The notes: generated by a model not told the origin, from the letters alone. DNA of 64,000 nucleotides from CAWCAL01 sp963695075 (GCA_963695075.1 CAVOFR010000007.1:1674001-1738000), one strand, 5' to 3'. Counted from the stretch's first letter, positions 33,107 to 41,226 are shown. Translations and numbers: made by a program.

Positions 33107-34129
33107 TCACACGAGCCACTGGGGGAGGGGAGGAAAGACGCTGTACTCGGCGACCCCGGTCCCGGTCTCGCCGGTCTCCTCGACCTCCCAGTCGACGAAG
33201 GCCTCGTAGCAGTCCATCCGGTTCTCGAGCTCATTCTCGCCCCGGAGCCACAGCTTGATCTGGCCGTGCTTCTTGGTCGAGCGAACGTGGATGACCTCGC
33301 CGTCGGGCGTCGTCAGCTCGTATCGGAATGCGTTCGCGTCGCGGACCCCGTCGGGTTCGGTGTCGAGAATCTCGGCGGCGGCATTGAGCATCGCTCCGCT
33401 GCCCTGCGCAGTCGACTCGAAGCCGCCGATGCTCGCCTCCTCGTTCGCCTCGCCCATCTCGGACTGGAAGTAGAACCCGAACACGTTGATGTGTCGGTCC
33501 GGGAGCTGGATCGAGGGCCAGAAGTGGCCGGGCATGTGCCCGCCGCCGAGCTGCCATTCCTGATCCTCGGCGAATCGGTCCGACCAGGTGTGATCACGGT
33601 GCGACCAGCAGTCGATCGAACGGGTCTCACCCTCGGCGGGCCCACCCCGGATCTCGAAGTTGCCGGTGCAGTCCATGCCCTGCTCGAAATGGCCGGCGTG
33701 GAAGGGAAAGGCGACGGCGAGCGGGTCACCGCGGACCGAATCGTGGTAGTCGAACGGGGCGAAGCGACCCTTGAAATCGAGCTCGAACCCGTAGCGGGGG
33801 CCGTCCATCTCGATGCGGATGTGCTCGAAGGGGTCCACGACCTCGTAGCTGAGTGTGCCGTCGGTCCAGGGCCCTGAGTCCGGCTCGGGATCGAGGGGGG
33901 CCCGGAGCCCGTAGGACTGCTGGACTCCGTCGATGACGAAGTAGCTCTCGTGGCGACCGAAACCATGGTTGGTCAGGTGCCAGTGGAGCACCCCGAAGAC
34001 GTTGGCTTCGGGGTCGACCACGCTCACCCAGAGCGTGTCGCCGAAGAGCCCATCGGCCCCCTCGGGGGCGGCATGTCGTCCCTCGTCGGCGGCCGTGAGG
34101 CCCTTCGGTAGTTCGAATCGAGTTCCCAT
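33107..34129 (-). CDS. DUF7064/CrtC-AttH-like lipocalin-fold protein
   Basis: A 340-residue beta-rich protein. Its best signature is SIDCWSHRDHTWSDR near residue 170, matching the R/W-x-H-RDH-x-W motif of the AttH/CrtC (carotenoid 1,2-hydratase-like) and DUF7064 group. The N-terminal half has YGLRAPLDPEPDSG and the dyad FELDFKGRFAPFDYHD. Family members bind or hydrate isoprenoid-like or other hydrophobic ligands. Many are uncharacterised and sit in steroid or aromatic catabolic clusters. GGGAG is 4 nt before the ATG, and an operator-like palindrome (34161-34181) lies 31 bp upstream. It is the first gene of a leftward unit with an SDR and a SnoaL-like gene. Confidence 0.7.
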   Translation of the reverse strand: MGTRFELPKGLTAADEGRHAAPEGADGLFGDTLWVSVVDPEANVFGVLHWHLTNHGFGRHESYFVIDGVQQSYGLRAPLDPEPDSGPWTDGTLSYEVVDPFEHIRIEMDGPRYGFELDFKGRFAPFDYHDSVRGDPLAVAFPFHAGHFEQGMDCTGNFEIRGGPAEGETRSIDCWSHRDHTWSDRFAEDQEWQLGGGHMPGHFWPSIQLPDRHINVFGFYFQSEMGEANEEASIGGFESTAQGSGAMLNAAAEILDTEPDGVRDANAFRYELTTPDGEVIHVRSTKKHGQIKLWLRGENELENRMDCYEAFVDWEVEETGETGTGVAEYSVFPPLPQWLV

Positions 34130-34160
34130 CGTGCTCCCAGTTCAGGCCGTGGACGGAGCC

Positions 34161-34181
34161 TAACTTAGGCTGACTAACAAA
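34161..34181. promoter_or_regulatory. Operator-like palindrome, box 5
   Basis: TAACTTAG-GCTGA-CTAACAAA: the left half is perfect, the right half degenerate. It lies 31 bp upstream of the leftward gene starting at 34129, and no rightward gene is nearby, so it should control that unit. Confidence 0.55.
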
Positions 34182-34208
34182 GCGAGCCCCTGGTCGCCGC
34201 GCGATCGC

Positions 34209-35192
34209 TCACGCGGTCTGGAGCTCGCCCTCTTCGCGCAGCCACTGCAGGGTGTCCCTCGCGATGTCCTCCAGGGAGGGCGGGTCGTACCCGAGCTCCT
34301 CGATCGCCTTGCCGGAGTTCGTGTACCAGCAGTGGCGGAACGCCTTGGTGAACGTGCGGGTGATGGCTGGGGGACGGTTGGTGACGGCCGCCACGAGCTC
34401 GAGCGCGGCCCCGACCGCGTAGAAGACCGAGCCCGGGATCTCGTACTTCGGCGCCTTCGCTCCCGCCACCTCGGCGATGACCCGGGCCATCTCGAGCTGG
34501 GTGGTGTTCGGACCGCCGAGGAGGTAGTTCTCTCCGGTCCGGCCCTTCTCGTAGGCCAGGATGTGGGCTCGGCCGACCTCGCGGATGTGACAGAACGAGG
34601 TCTTGGCCGGCATGACCGCAGGTAGCCGGCCCGCCGCGATCTGCTTGAACAGGATCGTGAAGTTCGGATCCCGCGGTCCGAGGACGGCGGCGGGGTTCAG
34701 GATGACCGCGTCGAGTCCCTCCTCGATGCCGGATCGCACCTCGTTTTCGGCGAGCCACTTGGTGCGGTCGTAGTTGACCGGCGAGATGAGCGCCTTGGAG
34801 GCCAACCCCTCATGGAGGGTCTCGTTCTGCTGGCCGTAGGCGGCGCCACTCGACGTGTAGACGAAGCGGTTTGCCCCGTTCTCGAGGGCCGCGGCGACGA
34901 GCGACCGGGTGCCGAGGACGTTGTCCCGGTACTGCGCGTCGAACTCGCGGGGCCAGAACGTGCTGTTGCCGGCGACGTGGAAGACGCAGTCGAGGCCGGT
35001 GGGCATGTCCGCGGCCACCCGATCGGCGTCGTGGATGTCGGTCTCCACCCATTCGATGTCGTAGTCGGCGAGGTCGTCGATGTTGGACGTGGCCCGGCGC
35101 GATGCGGTGACCTTCCAGCCGGCCTCGCAGAGCTGGATGGCGACCTCGGAGCCTACGAACCCCGATGCTCCGGTGACGAAAGCGTGCGACAT
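34209..35192 (-). CDS. NAD-dependent epimerase/dehydratase family protein (extended SDR)
   Basis: A 327-residue extended SDR. AFVTGASGFVGSEVAIQL is the nucleotide motif, with VTASRR after strand 2. VFHVAGNSTFW follows strand 4, and YTSSGAAYGQ plus the catalytic Y in NYDRTKWLAE are present. The C-terminal half resembles dihydroflavonol-4-reductase/3-beta-hydroxysteroid-dehydrogenase-like members, which reduce or oxidise hydroxyl groups on ring compounds. Two starts are possible: ATG at 35213, overlapping the upstream stop, or ATG at 35192 with GGGGGAC about 6 nt before it. I prefer the latter. It is translated with the NTF2-like gene upstream. Confidence 0.82.
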   Translation of the reverse strand: MSHAFVTGASGFVGSEVAIQLCEAGWKVTASRRATSNIDDLADYDIEWVETDIHDADRVAADMPTGLDCVFHVAGNSTFWPREFDAQYRDNVLGTRSLVAAALENGANRFVYTSSGAAYGQQNETLHEGLASKALISPVNYDRTKWLAENEVRSGIEEGLDAVILNPAAVLGPRDPNFTILFKQIAAGRLPAVMPAKTSFCHIREVGRAHILAYEKGRTGENYLLGGPNTTQLEMARVIAEVAGAKAPKYEIPGSVFYAVGAALELVAAVTNRPPAITRTFTKAFRHCWYTNSGKAIEELGYDPPSLEDIARDTLQWLREEGELQTA

Positions 35193-35209
35193 GTCGTTGT
35201 CCCCCGAGC

Positions 35210-35683
35210 TCATTCCATGTGCCCGACGAGCTTGCGGTACACCTTGGAGGCTCGCGGGAATGCGTCGATCATGTCTCCCCACAGGTCGAAGTAGTCCCGG
35301 TGGTCGATGACGCGACCGTCCTCGTCGAGGAGGAGTCTCGTGCACCCATCGTCGGCGAGGGTCGGGATCCGGCTGTTGATGACCATCTCGGTGGTCCATT
35401 CCACGAAGATGACGTCTCCCTCCTGCATCACCCGGTGGACGGTGCAGCGCAATTCCTTGCAGCGCTGAGGGAAGCGGAGCAGCATCTCGATCACGGCGTC
35501 ACGGCCGTGGACTTCCTGGATCGCGTCGCGGAAGCGCACGTCGGGGTGATAGTGCTTTCGCACGATCGACGTGTCGACGCCCTCGCCGGTCTCCGACTTG
35601 CCCCGGAAGGAGAACATCTTCCTCGCCGTGTCCGCGGTGAATCGCTCGTCGGTGTCATCGGCCGGGGCCGTTTCGGTTTCCAT
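35210..35683 (-). CDS. SnoaL/NTF2-like protein
   Basis: A 157-residue NTF2-fold protein. The core pattern is VRKHYHPDVRFRDAIQEVHGRDAVIEMLLRFPQ (middle shown), then FVEWTTEMVI and the strand GRVIDHRDYFDLWGD. Charge-rich N-terminal residues precede it. It could be an isomerase- or dehydratase-like enzyme of the ketosteroid-isomerase type; the conserved Asp/His in HRDYFDLW is compatible with that. GAGGAG lies before the ATG at 35683, and an operator-like palindrome (35738-35758) is 55 bp upstream, shared with the divergent SDR. The stop overlaps a possible start of the epimerase gene. Confidence 0.78.
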   Translation of the reverse strand: METETAPADDTDERFTADTARKMFSFRGKSETGEGVDTSIVRKHYHPDVRFRDAIQEVHGRDAVIEMLLRFPQRCKELRCTVHRVMQEGDVIFVEWTTEMVINSRIPTLADDGCTRLLLDEDGRVIDHRDYFDLWGDMIDAFPRASKVYRKLVGHME

Positions 35684-35737
35684 GCCTTGGCTCCTCGCTT
35701 GGTCCGGTCGCCGGGCGGCGGCCACGTCCATCGAGAC

Positions 35738-35758
35738 TAGATTAGTGGGACTAAGTAA
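35738..35758. promoter_or_regulatory. Operator-like palindrome, box 6
   Basis: TAGATTAG-TGGGA-CTAAGTAA fits the consensus, with a good right half. It lies between the divergent NTF2-like gene (start 35683) and the SDR gene (start 35785) and could control both. Confidence 0.58.
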
Positions 35759-35784
35759 CGCAGGCGTCGGGGACGGAGCGCGAG

Positions 35785-36615
35785 ATGGATGTCGAGGACC
35801 TCAACGGCCGCTGGGTGGGCGTCACCGGCGCCGGGAGCGGAATCGGCGAGGCGACCGCCAGGTTCGCGGCCGAACGGGGCGCAAGCGTCGCCATCTGTGA
35901 CATCGACGCCGGTCGATTGGACGCGGTGGAAGCGTCGCTCCGCGCCGGTGGCACCGACGTGGTGGCCGTCGAGGTCGACGTCGCCGACGTGGCGTCGATG
36001 GACCGGTTCGCCGAGGTAGTGCACGATCGTGTCGACGCGCTCGACATCCTGGTCAACAACGCAGGGGTGACGCTCGCCGCGAGTGCGCTCGAGACCTCGC
36101 CCGAGGACTGGGACTGGGTGCTCGGCATCGATCTGATGGGCGTGATCCACGGATGCAGCGCCTTCGGCCCGGCGATGCGCGACCGGGGGAGTGGGGGCCA
36201 CGTCGTGAACATCGCATCGATGGACGGGTTCGCCGCGATGGAGGGCTTCGCCGCGTACTCCACCGCCAAGTTCGCCGTCGTCGGCTACTCCGAGAGCCTC
36301 CGGGCCGAGCTCGCCCGCGCCGGGATCGGCGTGAGCGTCATCTGTCCCGGCCCCATCCGCACCGCGCTCGTCGCCGAGATGCCCGAGCGGGGTCGGTTCG
36401 CCGGCGCCTACGGCGATCGCATCCGCTCCGAGAACAGGAACAAGGGAGTGCCGGCCGAGCGCGTCGCCAAGGCCGTGTTCCGCTCGGTCGAGAAGAACCG
36501 CGCCGTCTGTCCGGTCACCACGCTCTCGTGGATGACGTACTACTCGAAACGAATCATGCCCGGTATGACCGCGAGGGCGCTCGACCGGGTGGAGCGGGAC
36601 TTCCTCCGGAACTGA
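35785..36615 (+). CDS. Short-chain dehydrogenase/reductase
   Basis: A 276-residue classical SDR: VTGAGSGIGEATARF, AICDIDAGR (NAD-type), VNNAGVTLA, NIASMDGFAAMEGF and the catalytic YSTAKFA. The C-terminal part after VICPGPIRTAL is longer than in the other SDRs here and carries NRAVCPVTTLSWMTYYSKRIMPG, the pattern of SDRs acting on bulky lipid or ring substrates, where a C-terminal helix covers the site. GGAGCGCGAG precedes the ATG. It is a single-gene unit, divergent from the NTF2-like gene, ending at a hairpin terminator. Confidence 0.83.
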   Translation: MDVEDLNGRWVGVTGAGSGIGEATARFAAERGASVAICDIDAGRLDAVEASLRAGGTDVVAVEVDVADVASMDRFAEVVHDRVDALDILVNNAGVTLAASALETSPEDWDWVLGIDLMGVIHGCSAFGPAMRDRGSGGHVVNIASMDGFAAMEGFAAYSTAKFAVVGYSESLRAELARAGIGVSVICPGPIRTALVAEMPERGRFAGAYGDRIRSENRNKGVPAERVAKAVFRSVEKNRAVCPVTTLSWMTYYSKRIMPGMTARALDRVERDFLRN

Positions 36616-36619
36616 CGAG

Positions 36620-36642
36620 CCGGGGCCCCTCTACGACCCCGG
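36620..36642. terminator. Hairpin between convergent genes, probable bidirectional terminator
   Basis: CCGGGG (36620-36625) pairs with CCCCGG (36637-36642) around an 11-nt loop, in the 33-bp gap between the SDR stop (36615) and the stop of the leftward gene (36649). A short T-containing run follows on the right. No strong poly-T is present, as usual in GC-rich actinobacteria. Confidence 0.5.
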
Positions 36643-36648
36643 GGTTGT

Positions 36649-37461
36649 CTAGAACGACAGGCGGATCGTGCACGACGTCTCGGGCAGGTGGGGGTCGAAC
36701 TCCATCTTGATACCCGGATCGCCGTCGAAGATCTCTTCGAAGACGCCCTTGCAGATCAGCAGGCAGCCCTGCTCCGGCAGCGCATCGGGCTTGGGGAGCG
36801 AGGCGGGATCCGGGCAGGTGTGCCACGCGCAGTTGGGAACCTCCATCACGGCCGTGCCCGCGGCTTCGTCGATCTCGGTCATCTCGGACTCGCCGACCAG
36901 GAAGGCGGCGAATCGGCCCGGGTCGAAGACCTTCATCAGCACGGAGCGCAGGGCACCGGGCTCGGACTGCTGGCCGGGGTTGCGCTGCCGCTCGAGCTCG
37001 GCCTTCATCGCCTGCTTGTTGAGGAAGTCCATCTCCTTCTGGGAGTTCTGACGCGAGATGGCCGCACAGGTGCCGATCACGAGCTCCTCGTACTGGGCCT
37101 GGGTGAAGTACTTGCGCAGCTCGAGCAGGGCCCACTCGATCTCGCGCACGAAGTTGCCGTAGTTCTTGCGCCAGCGTTCGCGGGGCGAATCCCAGAAGCG
37201 GAGCTTCTCGCGCCGCGATCGGATCTCCAGATAGGCGCGGTCGACCTCGGCGGGGTCCTCTGCGGCCATCCGGATCATCGGGAAGAACGTGAGCTGGACC
37301 ATTGGTCCACCCTGGTCGGCGATCATGCGCTGCGACATGGCCATGTCGATGAACGCCTGGAGGCCCCAGTTGTAGACGAAGCCGCCTTCCGGTCGTTGCA
37401 CCACGGGCTTCTGTGGTCCGGTCGGTGCGGCCTTCGGTCGGATGTCGGTCTCGGTCTGCAT
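36649..37461 (-). CDS. Unknown protein with C-terminal cysteine/histidine motif, paralogue of 7181-7918
   Basis: A 270-residue protein of the same unassigned family as 7181-7918. Shared are RFWDSPRERWRKNYGNFVRE in the helical half and, in the C-terminal half, CAWHT, GCLLICKGVFEEIF and a final C-T-I-R-L. The second copy has fewer cysteines (one in the xGCxxxCKxxxE block differs), and its N-terminal 30 residues are an extra polar extension. GGGGGAG precedes the ATG. It is divergent from the carotenoid-oxygenase operon, and an operator-like box (37618-37638) lies between them. Two diverged copies in one regulon suggest two substrates or a heteromer. Confidence 0.7.
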   Translation of the reverse strand: MQTETDIRPKAAPTGPQKPVVQRPEGGFVYNWGLQAFIDMAMSQRMIADQGGPMVQLTFFPMIRMAAEDPAEVDRAYLEIRSRREKLRFWDSPRERWRKNYGNFVREIEWALLELRKYFTQAQYEELVIGTCAAISRQNSQKEMDFLNKQAMKAELERQRNPGQQSEPGALRSVLMKVFDPGRFAAFLVGESEMTEIDEAAGTAVMEVPNCAWHTCPDPASLPKPDALPEQGCLLICKGVFEEIFDGDPGIKMEFDPHLPETSCTIRLSF

Positions 37462-37605
37462 TGTGCTCCCCCGTGCAATCGGCAACCAGACAGATACTCG
37501 CACACGGTCGACGGGCCTGCCGGGTTTCCGTCGCGGCGCGGGCCGGGTCCGCGGGAACGTCGGACTCGGCGCCGCCGCTGGACAGGTGATCGGCACCGTG
37601 TCATG

Positions 37606-37638
37606 GTGACAACCCGGTAACTTAGTCATACTAAGGAA
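37606..37638 (+). promoter_or_regulatory. Promoter of the carotenoid-oxygenase operon overlapped by operator box 7
   Basis: GTGACA (37606-37611) and TACTAA (37629-37634) are 17 bp apart, a plausible -35/-10 pair. TAACTTAG-TCATA-CTAAGGAA (37618-37638) is box 7 and covers the spacer and -10. The Shine-Dalgarno AAGGA at its right end is 6 nt before the ATG at 37644, so the operator also overlaps the ribosome site of this gene. Confidence 0.58.
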
Positions 37639-37643
37639 CGCTC

Positions 37644-39032
37644 ATGACCAGCACAGAATTCGAGAACCCGTACCTCCAGGGTCTCCTCACCCCGGTCGGC
37701 GACGAGCGCGACGACCACGATCTCGACGTCGTGGGAGAGATCCCCGCGGGGCTCCAGGGGGTGTTCACCCGCAACGGGCCGAACCCCCAGTTCGCACCCC
37801 TCGGCGGATATCACCCCTTCGATGGAGACGGGATGGTGCACGCCGTCTACTTCGAGGACGGGGTCGCCCGCTATCGCAATCGGTTCGTCGAATCGAAGGG
37901 TCTGCTGGCCGAGCGCGAACGGGGGCGGGCCTGCTACGGAGGCCTCGGCGAGTTCCGCCTGCCCGAGGAGGGCGTCGGCGAAGAGGCGGGGATGGTCAAG
38001 AACGTCGCCAACACCCACTTCGTCCGTCACGCCGACCGCTACCTGGCCCTGCTGGAGGTGGCACCGCCGACCGAGATGACCCGTGATCTCGACACGATCG
38101 GCGAATACGACTTCGATGGACGACTGGCCGGCGGGATGACAGCTCACCCGAAGATGGACAGGAAGACCGGCGAGATGCTGTTCTTCGGGTACAGCCCGTT
38201 TCCTCCCTACCTGCGCTACCACGTGGTCGACGCCGAGGGCGTGCTGGTGCACAGTGTCGAGATCGATCTGCCCGGCCCGGTGATGATGCACGACTTCCTC
38301 ATCACCGAGAACCACGCGATCTTCTTCGACTCGCCGGCCGTCTTCGACGCCGAGGCACTGCTCAGCGGTGGATCTGCGATGCGCTGGGAGCCCGAGGCGG
38401 GAACCCGCATCGGTGTCATACCGCGCATGGGCCGCGGAGACGAGATCCGCTGGTTCGAGATTCCGAACTGCTACCTCGTCCACTTCTTCAACGCGTGGGA
38501 GACCGGCGACACGATCGAGGTCTTCGGTCCGCGTATGGAGAGGATGCCGGGCGGCTTCGAGTTCCACGATCCGCAGGCATCCCCCGATTCCTTTCCCTGG
38601 CACTGGACGATCGATCTGGCGGGCGGTTCGGTCCGCGAGGAGCAGATCGACGATCGCGCCGGTGAGTTCCCGAGGATCAACGACGACCTGGCCGGCCGGA
38701 AACACCGCTACGGCTACCTCGACCTCCAACGCAGGCAGGACTTCGACTTCTCGTTCCACGGGGTCATCAAGCACGACCTGGAGACGGGCGACTCGCGATC
38801 GCACTTCTACAACGACACGTCGACCTGTGGTGAGCACGTCTTCGCTCCGGATCCGGCCGGTTCGGCCGAGGACGACGGTTGGCTGCTCAGCTTCGTCACC
38901 GACGAGGCCACCGACCGGTCCGAGCTGGTGGTCCTCGATGCTCGCGACCTCGAAGCCGACCCGGTGGCCAGGATCGAGATGAGACGGCGCGTCCCCATCG
39001 GGTTCCATGCGAATTGGCTCCCCGAGGCGTGA
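37644..39032 (+). CDS. Carotenoid oxygenase (carotenoid/lignostilbene cleavage dioxygenase family)
   Basis: A 462-residue seven-bladed propeller dioxygenase. The four iron-binding histidines are recognisable in TAHPK, MMHDF, LVHFFNAWE and GFHANW, the last at the C-terminus as usual. The opening NGPNPQF-x-P and GYHPFDGDGMVH is the family's start. Length matches bacterial apocarotenoid or lignostilbene oxygenases (about 460-490). It would cleave a conjugated double bond, giving two aldehydes or ketones. Substrates range from carotenoids and apocarotenals to stilbenes, and it could equally act on a polyene made by the CrtI-like enzymes. Operator box 7 overlaps its promoter. The stop overlaps the next GTG (GTGA). 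Confidence 0.86.
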   Translation: MTSTEFENPYLQGLLTPVGDERDDHDLDVVGEIPAGLQGVFTRNGPNPQFAPLGGYHPFDGDGMVHAVYFEDGVARYRNRFVESKGLLAERERGRACYGGLGEFRLPEEGVGEEAGMVKNVANTHFVRHADRYLALLEVAPPTEMTRDLDTIGEYDFDGRLAGGMTAHPKMDRKTGEMLFFGYSPFPPYLRYHVVDAEGVLVHSVEIDLPGPVMMHDFLITENHAIFFDSPAVFDAEALLSGGSAMRWEPEAGTRIGVIPRMGRGDEIRWFEIPNCYLVHFFNAWETGDTIEVFGPRMERMPGGFEFHDPQASPDSFPWHWTIDLAGGSVREEQIDDRAGEFPRINDDLAGRKHRYGYLDLQRRQDFDFSFHGVIKHDLETGDSRSHFYNDTSTCGEHVFAPDPAGSAEDDGWLLSFVTDEATDRSELVVLDARDLEADPVARIEMRRRVPIGFHANWLPEA

Positions 39033-40210
39033 GCTATCAGCGGGTCGAGGAGGCGGGAGGGGCTGGTCTCGACGCCGAGGGGCTGCATCGCCTGCGAAAT
39101 GCCATCGAACAGGACATCGCCCGGGGGACATACGACGGTGCGGTGTTCATCGTGGCCCGACACGGCACGGTCGCGATGCACGAGGCGATCGGACGCACCG
39201 ACACCGCCAACGATCGCGCCGCCGACACGGGCGACGTATTCCATCTCATGTCGATCACCAAGCAGTTCACCACGCTCGCCGTGCTCGCGACGATCGACCG
39301 AGGCGACCTCTCGCTCACGACCCGAGTCAGCGAGATCATCCCCGAGTTCGGTACGAGAGGTAAGCAGAACATCACGGTCGCTCATCTGCTGACTCACATG
39401 AGCGGTCTGAACACCGAGCTGCCGATGATGACGATGCCGGACGAGTTCCTGAACATCGACAAGCTCGTGGCGAAGGTCTGCGACGAGCGGTTGTTCCGCC
39501 GTCCGGGGCGAGTGGTCTCGTACAACACCATGACGGCTCACGCGGTGCTGGCCGCGCTGGTGTGCCGGCTCGACGACGCGCGGCGGCCCTTCGGGCAGAT
39601 TCTGACCGAAGATCTGTTCGCGCCGCTGGGAATGGTCGACACTTCGTTCTCGCTCCGTGCCGATCTCGCGGAGCGAAGGGTCCCGATCCGATGTCGATAC
39701 GGGACCGAAGGTCTCTTCGATCCCGCGATGCTCGAGATGATGAACGACATGTACACGGTCGAGTCGGAGTTCCCGGCGGGTGGCGCCATCGGGACGGCGT
39801 CGGACCTGTTCCGCTTCACGGAGATGCTCCGACGGGGGGGAGCACTCGACGGGGCGCGGGTCGTGTCCCCCGGACTCCTCGAGCTGGCCCTCACGAATCA
39901 GACCGGCTCACTGCCCAACGACATCTTCGACTACGCCCGCGAGATGAGGGGTTGGCCCGACTGGCCCGCCTGGATCGGTCTCACCTTCTTCCTACGGGGC
40001 GAAGGAGTGTTCCCGACTCCGCTCGGCGTGGCGACCTCGCCGCGGACCTTCTCCGGTCAGGGTGCCGGGTCGACGCTGTTCTGGGTCGATCCCGAGCGGG
40101 ACCTGACCTTCGTGTGTCTCACCGCCGGGCTCCTCGAGGACAGCGACAACCTCCTGCGCTTTCAGCGACTGTCCGACCTCGTCGTGGCGGCATCGGTGGA
40201 CGAGCGGTGA
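39029..40210 (+). CDS. Serine hydrolase, beta-lactamase/esterase (class C) family
   Basis: A 393-residue serine beta-lactamase-fold hydrolase. HLMSITKQFTTLAVL contains the S-x-x-K motif (nucleophile Ser and general base Lys), and RVVSYNTMTAH the following Tyr motif. The C-terminal H/K-x-G region is not obvious. These are mostly esterases, lipases or lactone hydrolases, rarely true beta-lactamases. There is no signal peptide, so it acts in the cytoplasm, which suits opening of a lactone or ester made by the monooxygenases. The gene starts at GTG inside the carotenoid-oxygenase stop (GTGA) and its own stop overlaps the next start in the same way. Confidence 0.83.
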   Translation: MSYQRVEEAGGAGLDAEGLHRLRNAIEQDIARGTYDGAVFIVARHGTVAMHEAIGRTDTANDRAADTGDVFHLMSITKQFTTLAVLATIDRGDLSLTTRVSEIIPEFGTRGKQNITVAHLLTHMSGLNTELPMMTMPDEFLNIDKLVAKVCDERLFRRPGRVVSYNTMTAHAVLAALVCRLDDARRPFGQILTEDLFAPLGMVDTSFSLRADLAERRVPIRCRYGTEGLFDPAMLEMMNDMYTVESEFPAGGAIGTASDLFRFTEMLRRGGALDGARVVSPGLLELALTNQTGSLPNDIFDYAREMRGWPDWPAWIGLTFFLRGEGVFPTPLGVATSPRTFSGQGAGSTLFWVDPERDLTFVCLTAGLLEDSDNLLRFQRLSDLVVAASVDER

Positions 40211-41211
40211 AGCAGGTTCGGATCCATGGGCCCGACGATGCGCGACTCGATGAAGTGCCCGACCCGGATCCCGGTCCGCGTGACGTTCTGGTGGCCGTGG
40301 CCGCCTGCGGGGTGTGTGGGAGCGACCTGAAGTACATCGCCATGGGCGGTATCGCCGGTCCGACCGGCACGCCGATGCCTCTGGGCCACGAGCTCGCCGG
40401 CGTGGTCGAGGCTGTCGGGGAGGAGGTCACCGGCGTGGCCGTCGGAGACCGGGTCGTCGTGCACCCCGGCGACGATCGGAGCGGGAGGATCGGCAATGGT
40501 GGCGCCGAGGGAGCGTTCGCCCCCCGACTGCTCGTCCGGGACGCCGCCAGGGGCGGCCGCATCTTCCCCGTGCCCGACGACCTGCCACTCGAGGTCGCAG
40601 CGCTCGCCGAGCCTCTCGGCGTGGGCATGAACGCCGTGGACAAGGCGCAGGTGGGCGAAGGTGACAACGTCGTCGTGTTCGGTGCCGGTCCCATCGGATT
40701 GGCGGCGATCGCCGCATGCGTCGACCGTGGTGCGGCCGACGTGGTGGCCGTCGACCTTTCTCCCGAGCGCCTGGTGCTGGCTCGATCGCTCGGAGCCGGT
40801 GCGGCTCTTCACGCAGCCGAGGAGGATGTCTGGGCCACGATCAGGGATCGCCACGGTTCGGTGCCGTTCCTCCTGGCTCCGATGGCCGGTACCGACGCGT
40901 TCGTGGAGGCGTCGGGAGCGGCGCCGGTGATCGGCCAGGTGCTCGACAACGCGGGCCCCGGGGCGAGGCTGTCGGTTGCCGGGCTGCATTTCGATCCCGT
41001 TCCCACATCGTTCATGGCCATCATGATGAAGGAGCTGACCATCCGGGGAGCGATGGAGTATCCGAAGAGGTTCGAAGACGCCATCGACCTGCTCGGCCGG
41101 CGCGATCTGTCGGCGATGATCACTCACCGACACCCGCTCGGCGACTGGCCGGAGGTGATGCGGATGGTGCTCGGCCCGCCCACGTTCGGCAAGGTGCTCG
41201 TGACGATGTGA
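40207..41211 (+). CDS. Zinc-binding medium-chain alcohol dehydrogenase without structural zinc loop
   Basis: A 334-residue MDR-superfamily enzyme. CGVCGSDLKYIAMGG holds the catalytic zinc Cys and PLGHELAGVVE the Glu/His. VVVFGAGPIGLAAIAACVDRG is the Rossmann motif, with VVAVDL after strand 2 giving NAD preference. The loop that normally carries four structural-zinc cysteines is replaced by HPGDDRSGRIGNGGAEGAF, so the structural zinc is absent. It would oxidise an alcohol or reduce an aldehyde. In this operon it probably acts on the carbonyl products of the carotenoid oxygenase. It starts at GTG overlapping the hydrolase stop. Confidence 0.84.
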   Translation: MKQVRIHGPDDARLDEVPDPDPGPRDVLVAVAACGVCGSDLKYIAMGGIAGPTGTPMPLGHELAGVVEAVGEEVTGVAVGDRVVVHPGDDRSGRIGNGGAEGAFAPRLLVRDAARGGRIFPVPDDLPLEVAALAEPLGVGMNAVDKAQVGEGDNVVVFGAGPIGLAAIAACVDRGAADVVAVDLSPERLVLARSLGAGAALHAAEEDVWATIRDRHGSVPFLLAPMAGTDAFVEASGAAPVIGQVLDNAGPGARLSVAGLHFDPVPTSFMAIMMKELTIRGAMEYPKRFEDAIDLLGRRDLSAMITHRHPLGDWPEVMRMVLGPPTFGKVLVTM

Positions 41212-41226
41212 GGGCCGACGAGCTCG

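Noticed and set aside
39029..40210. Beta-lactamase-like gene as an antibiotic resistance gene
   Set aside because: It has only the S-x-x-K and Tyr motifs of the wide serine-hydrolase family, no signal peptide, and sits inside a catabolic operon. Esterase or lactonase is more likely.
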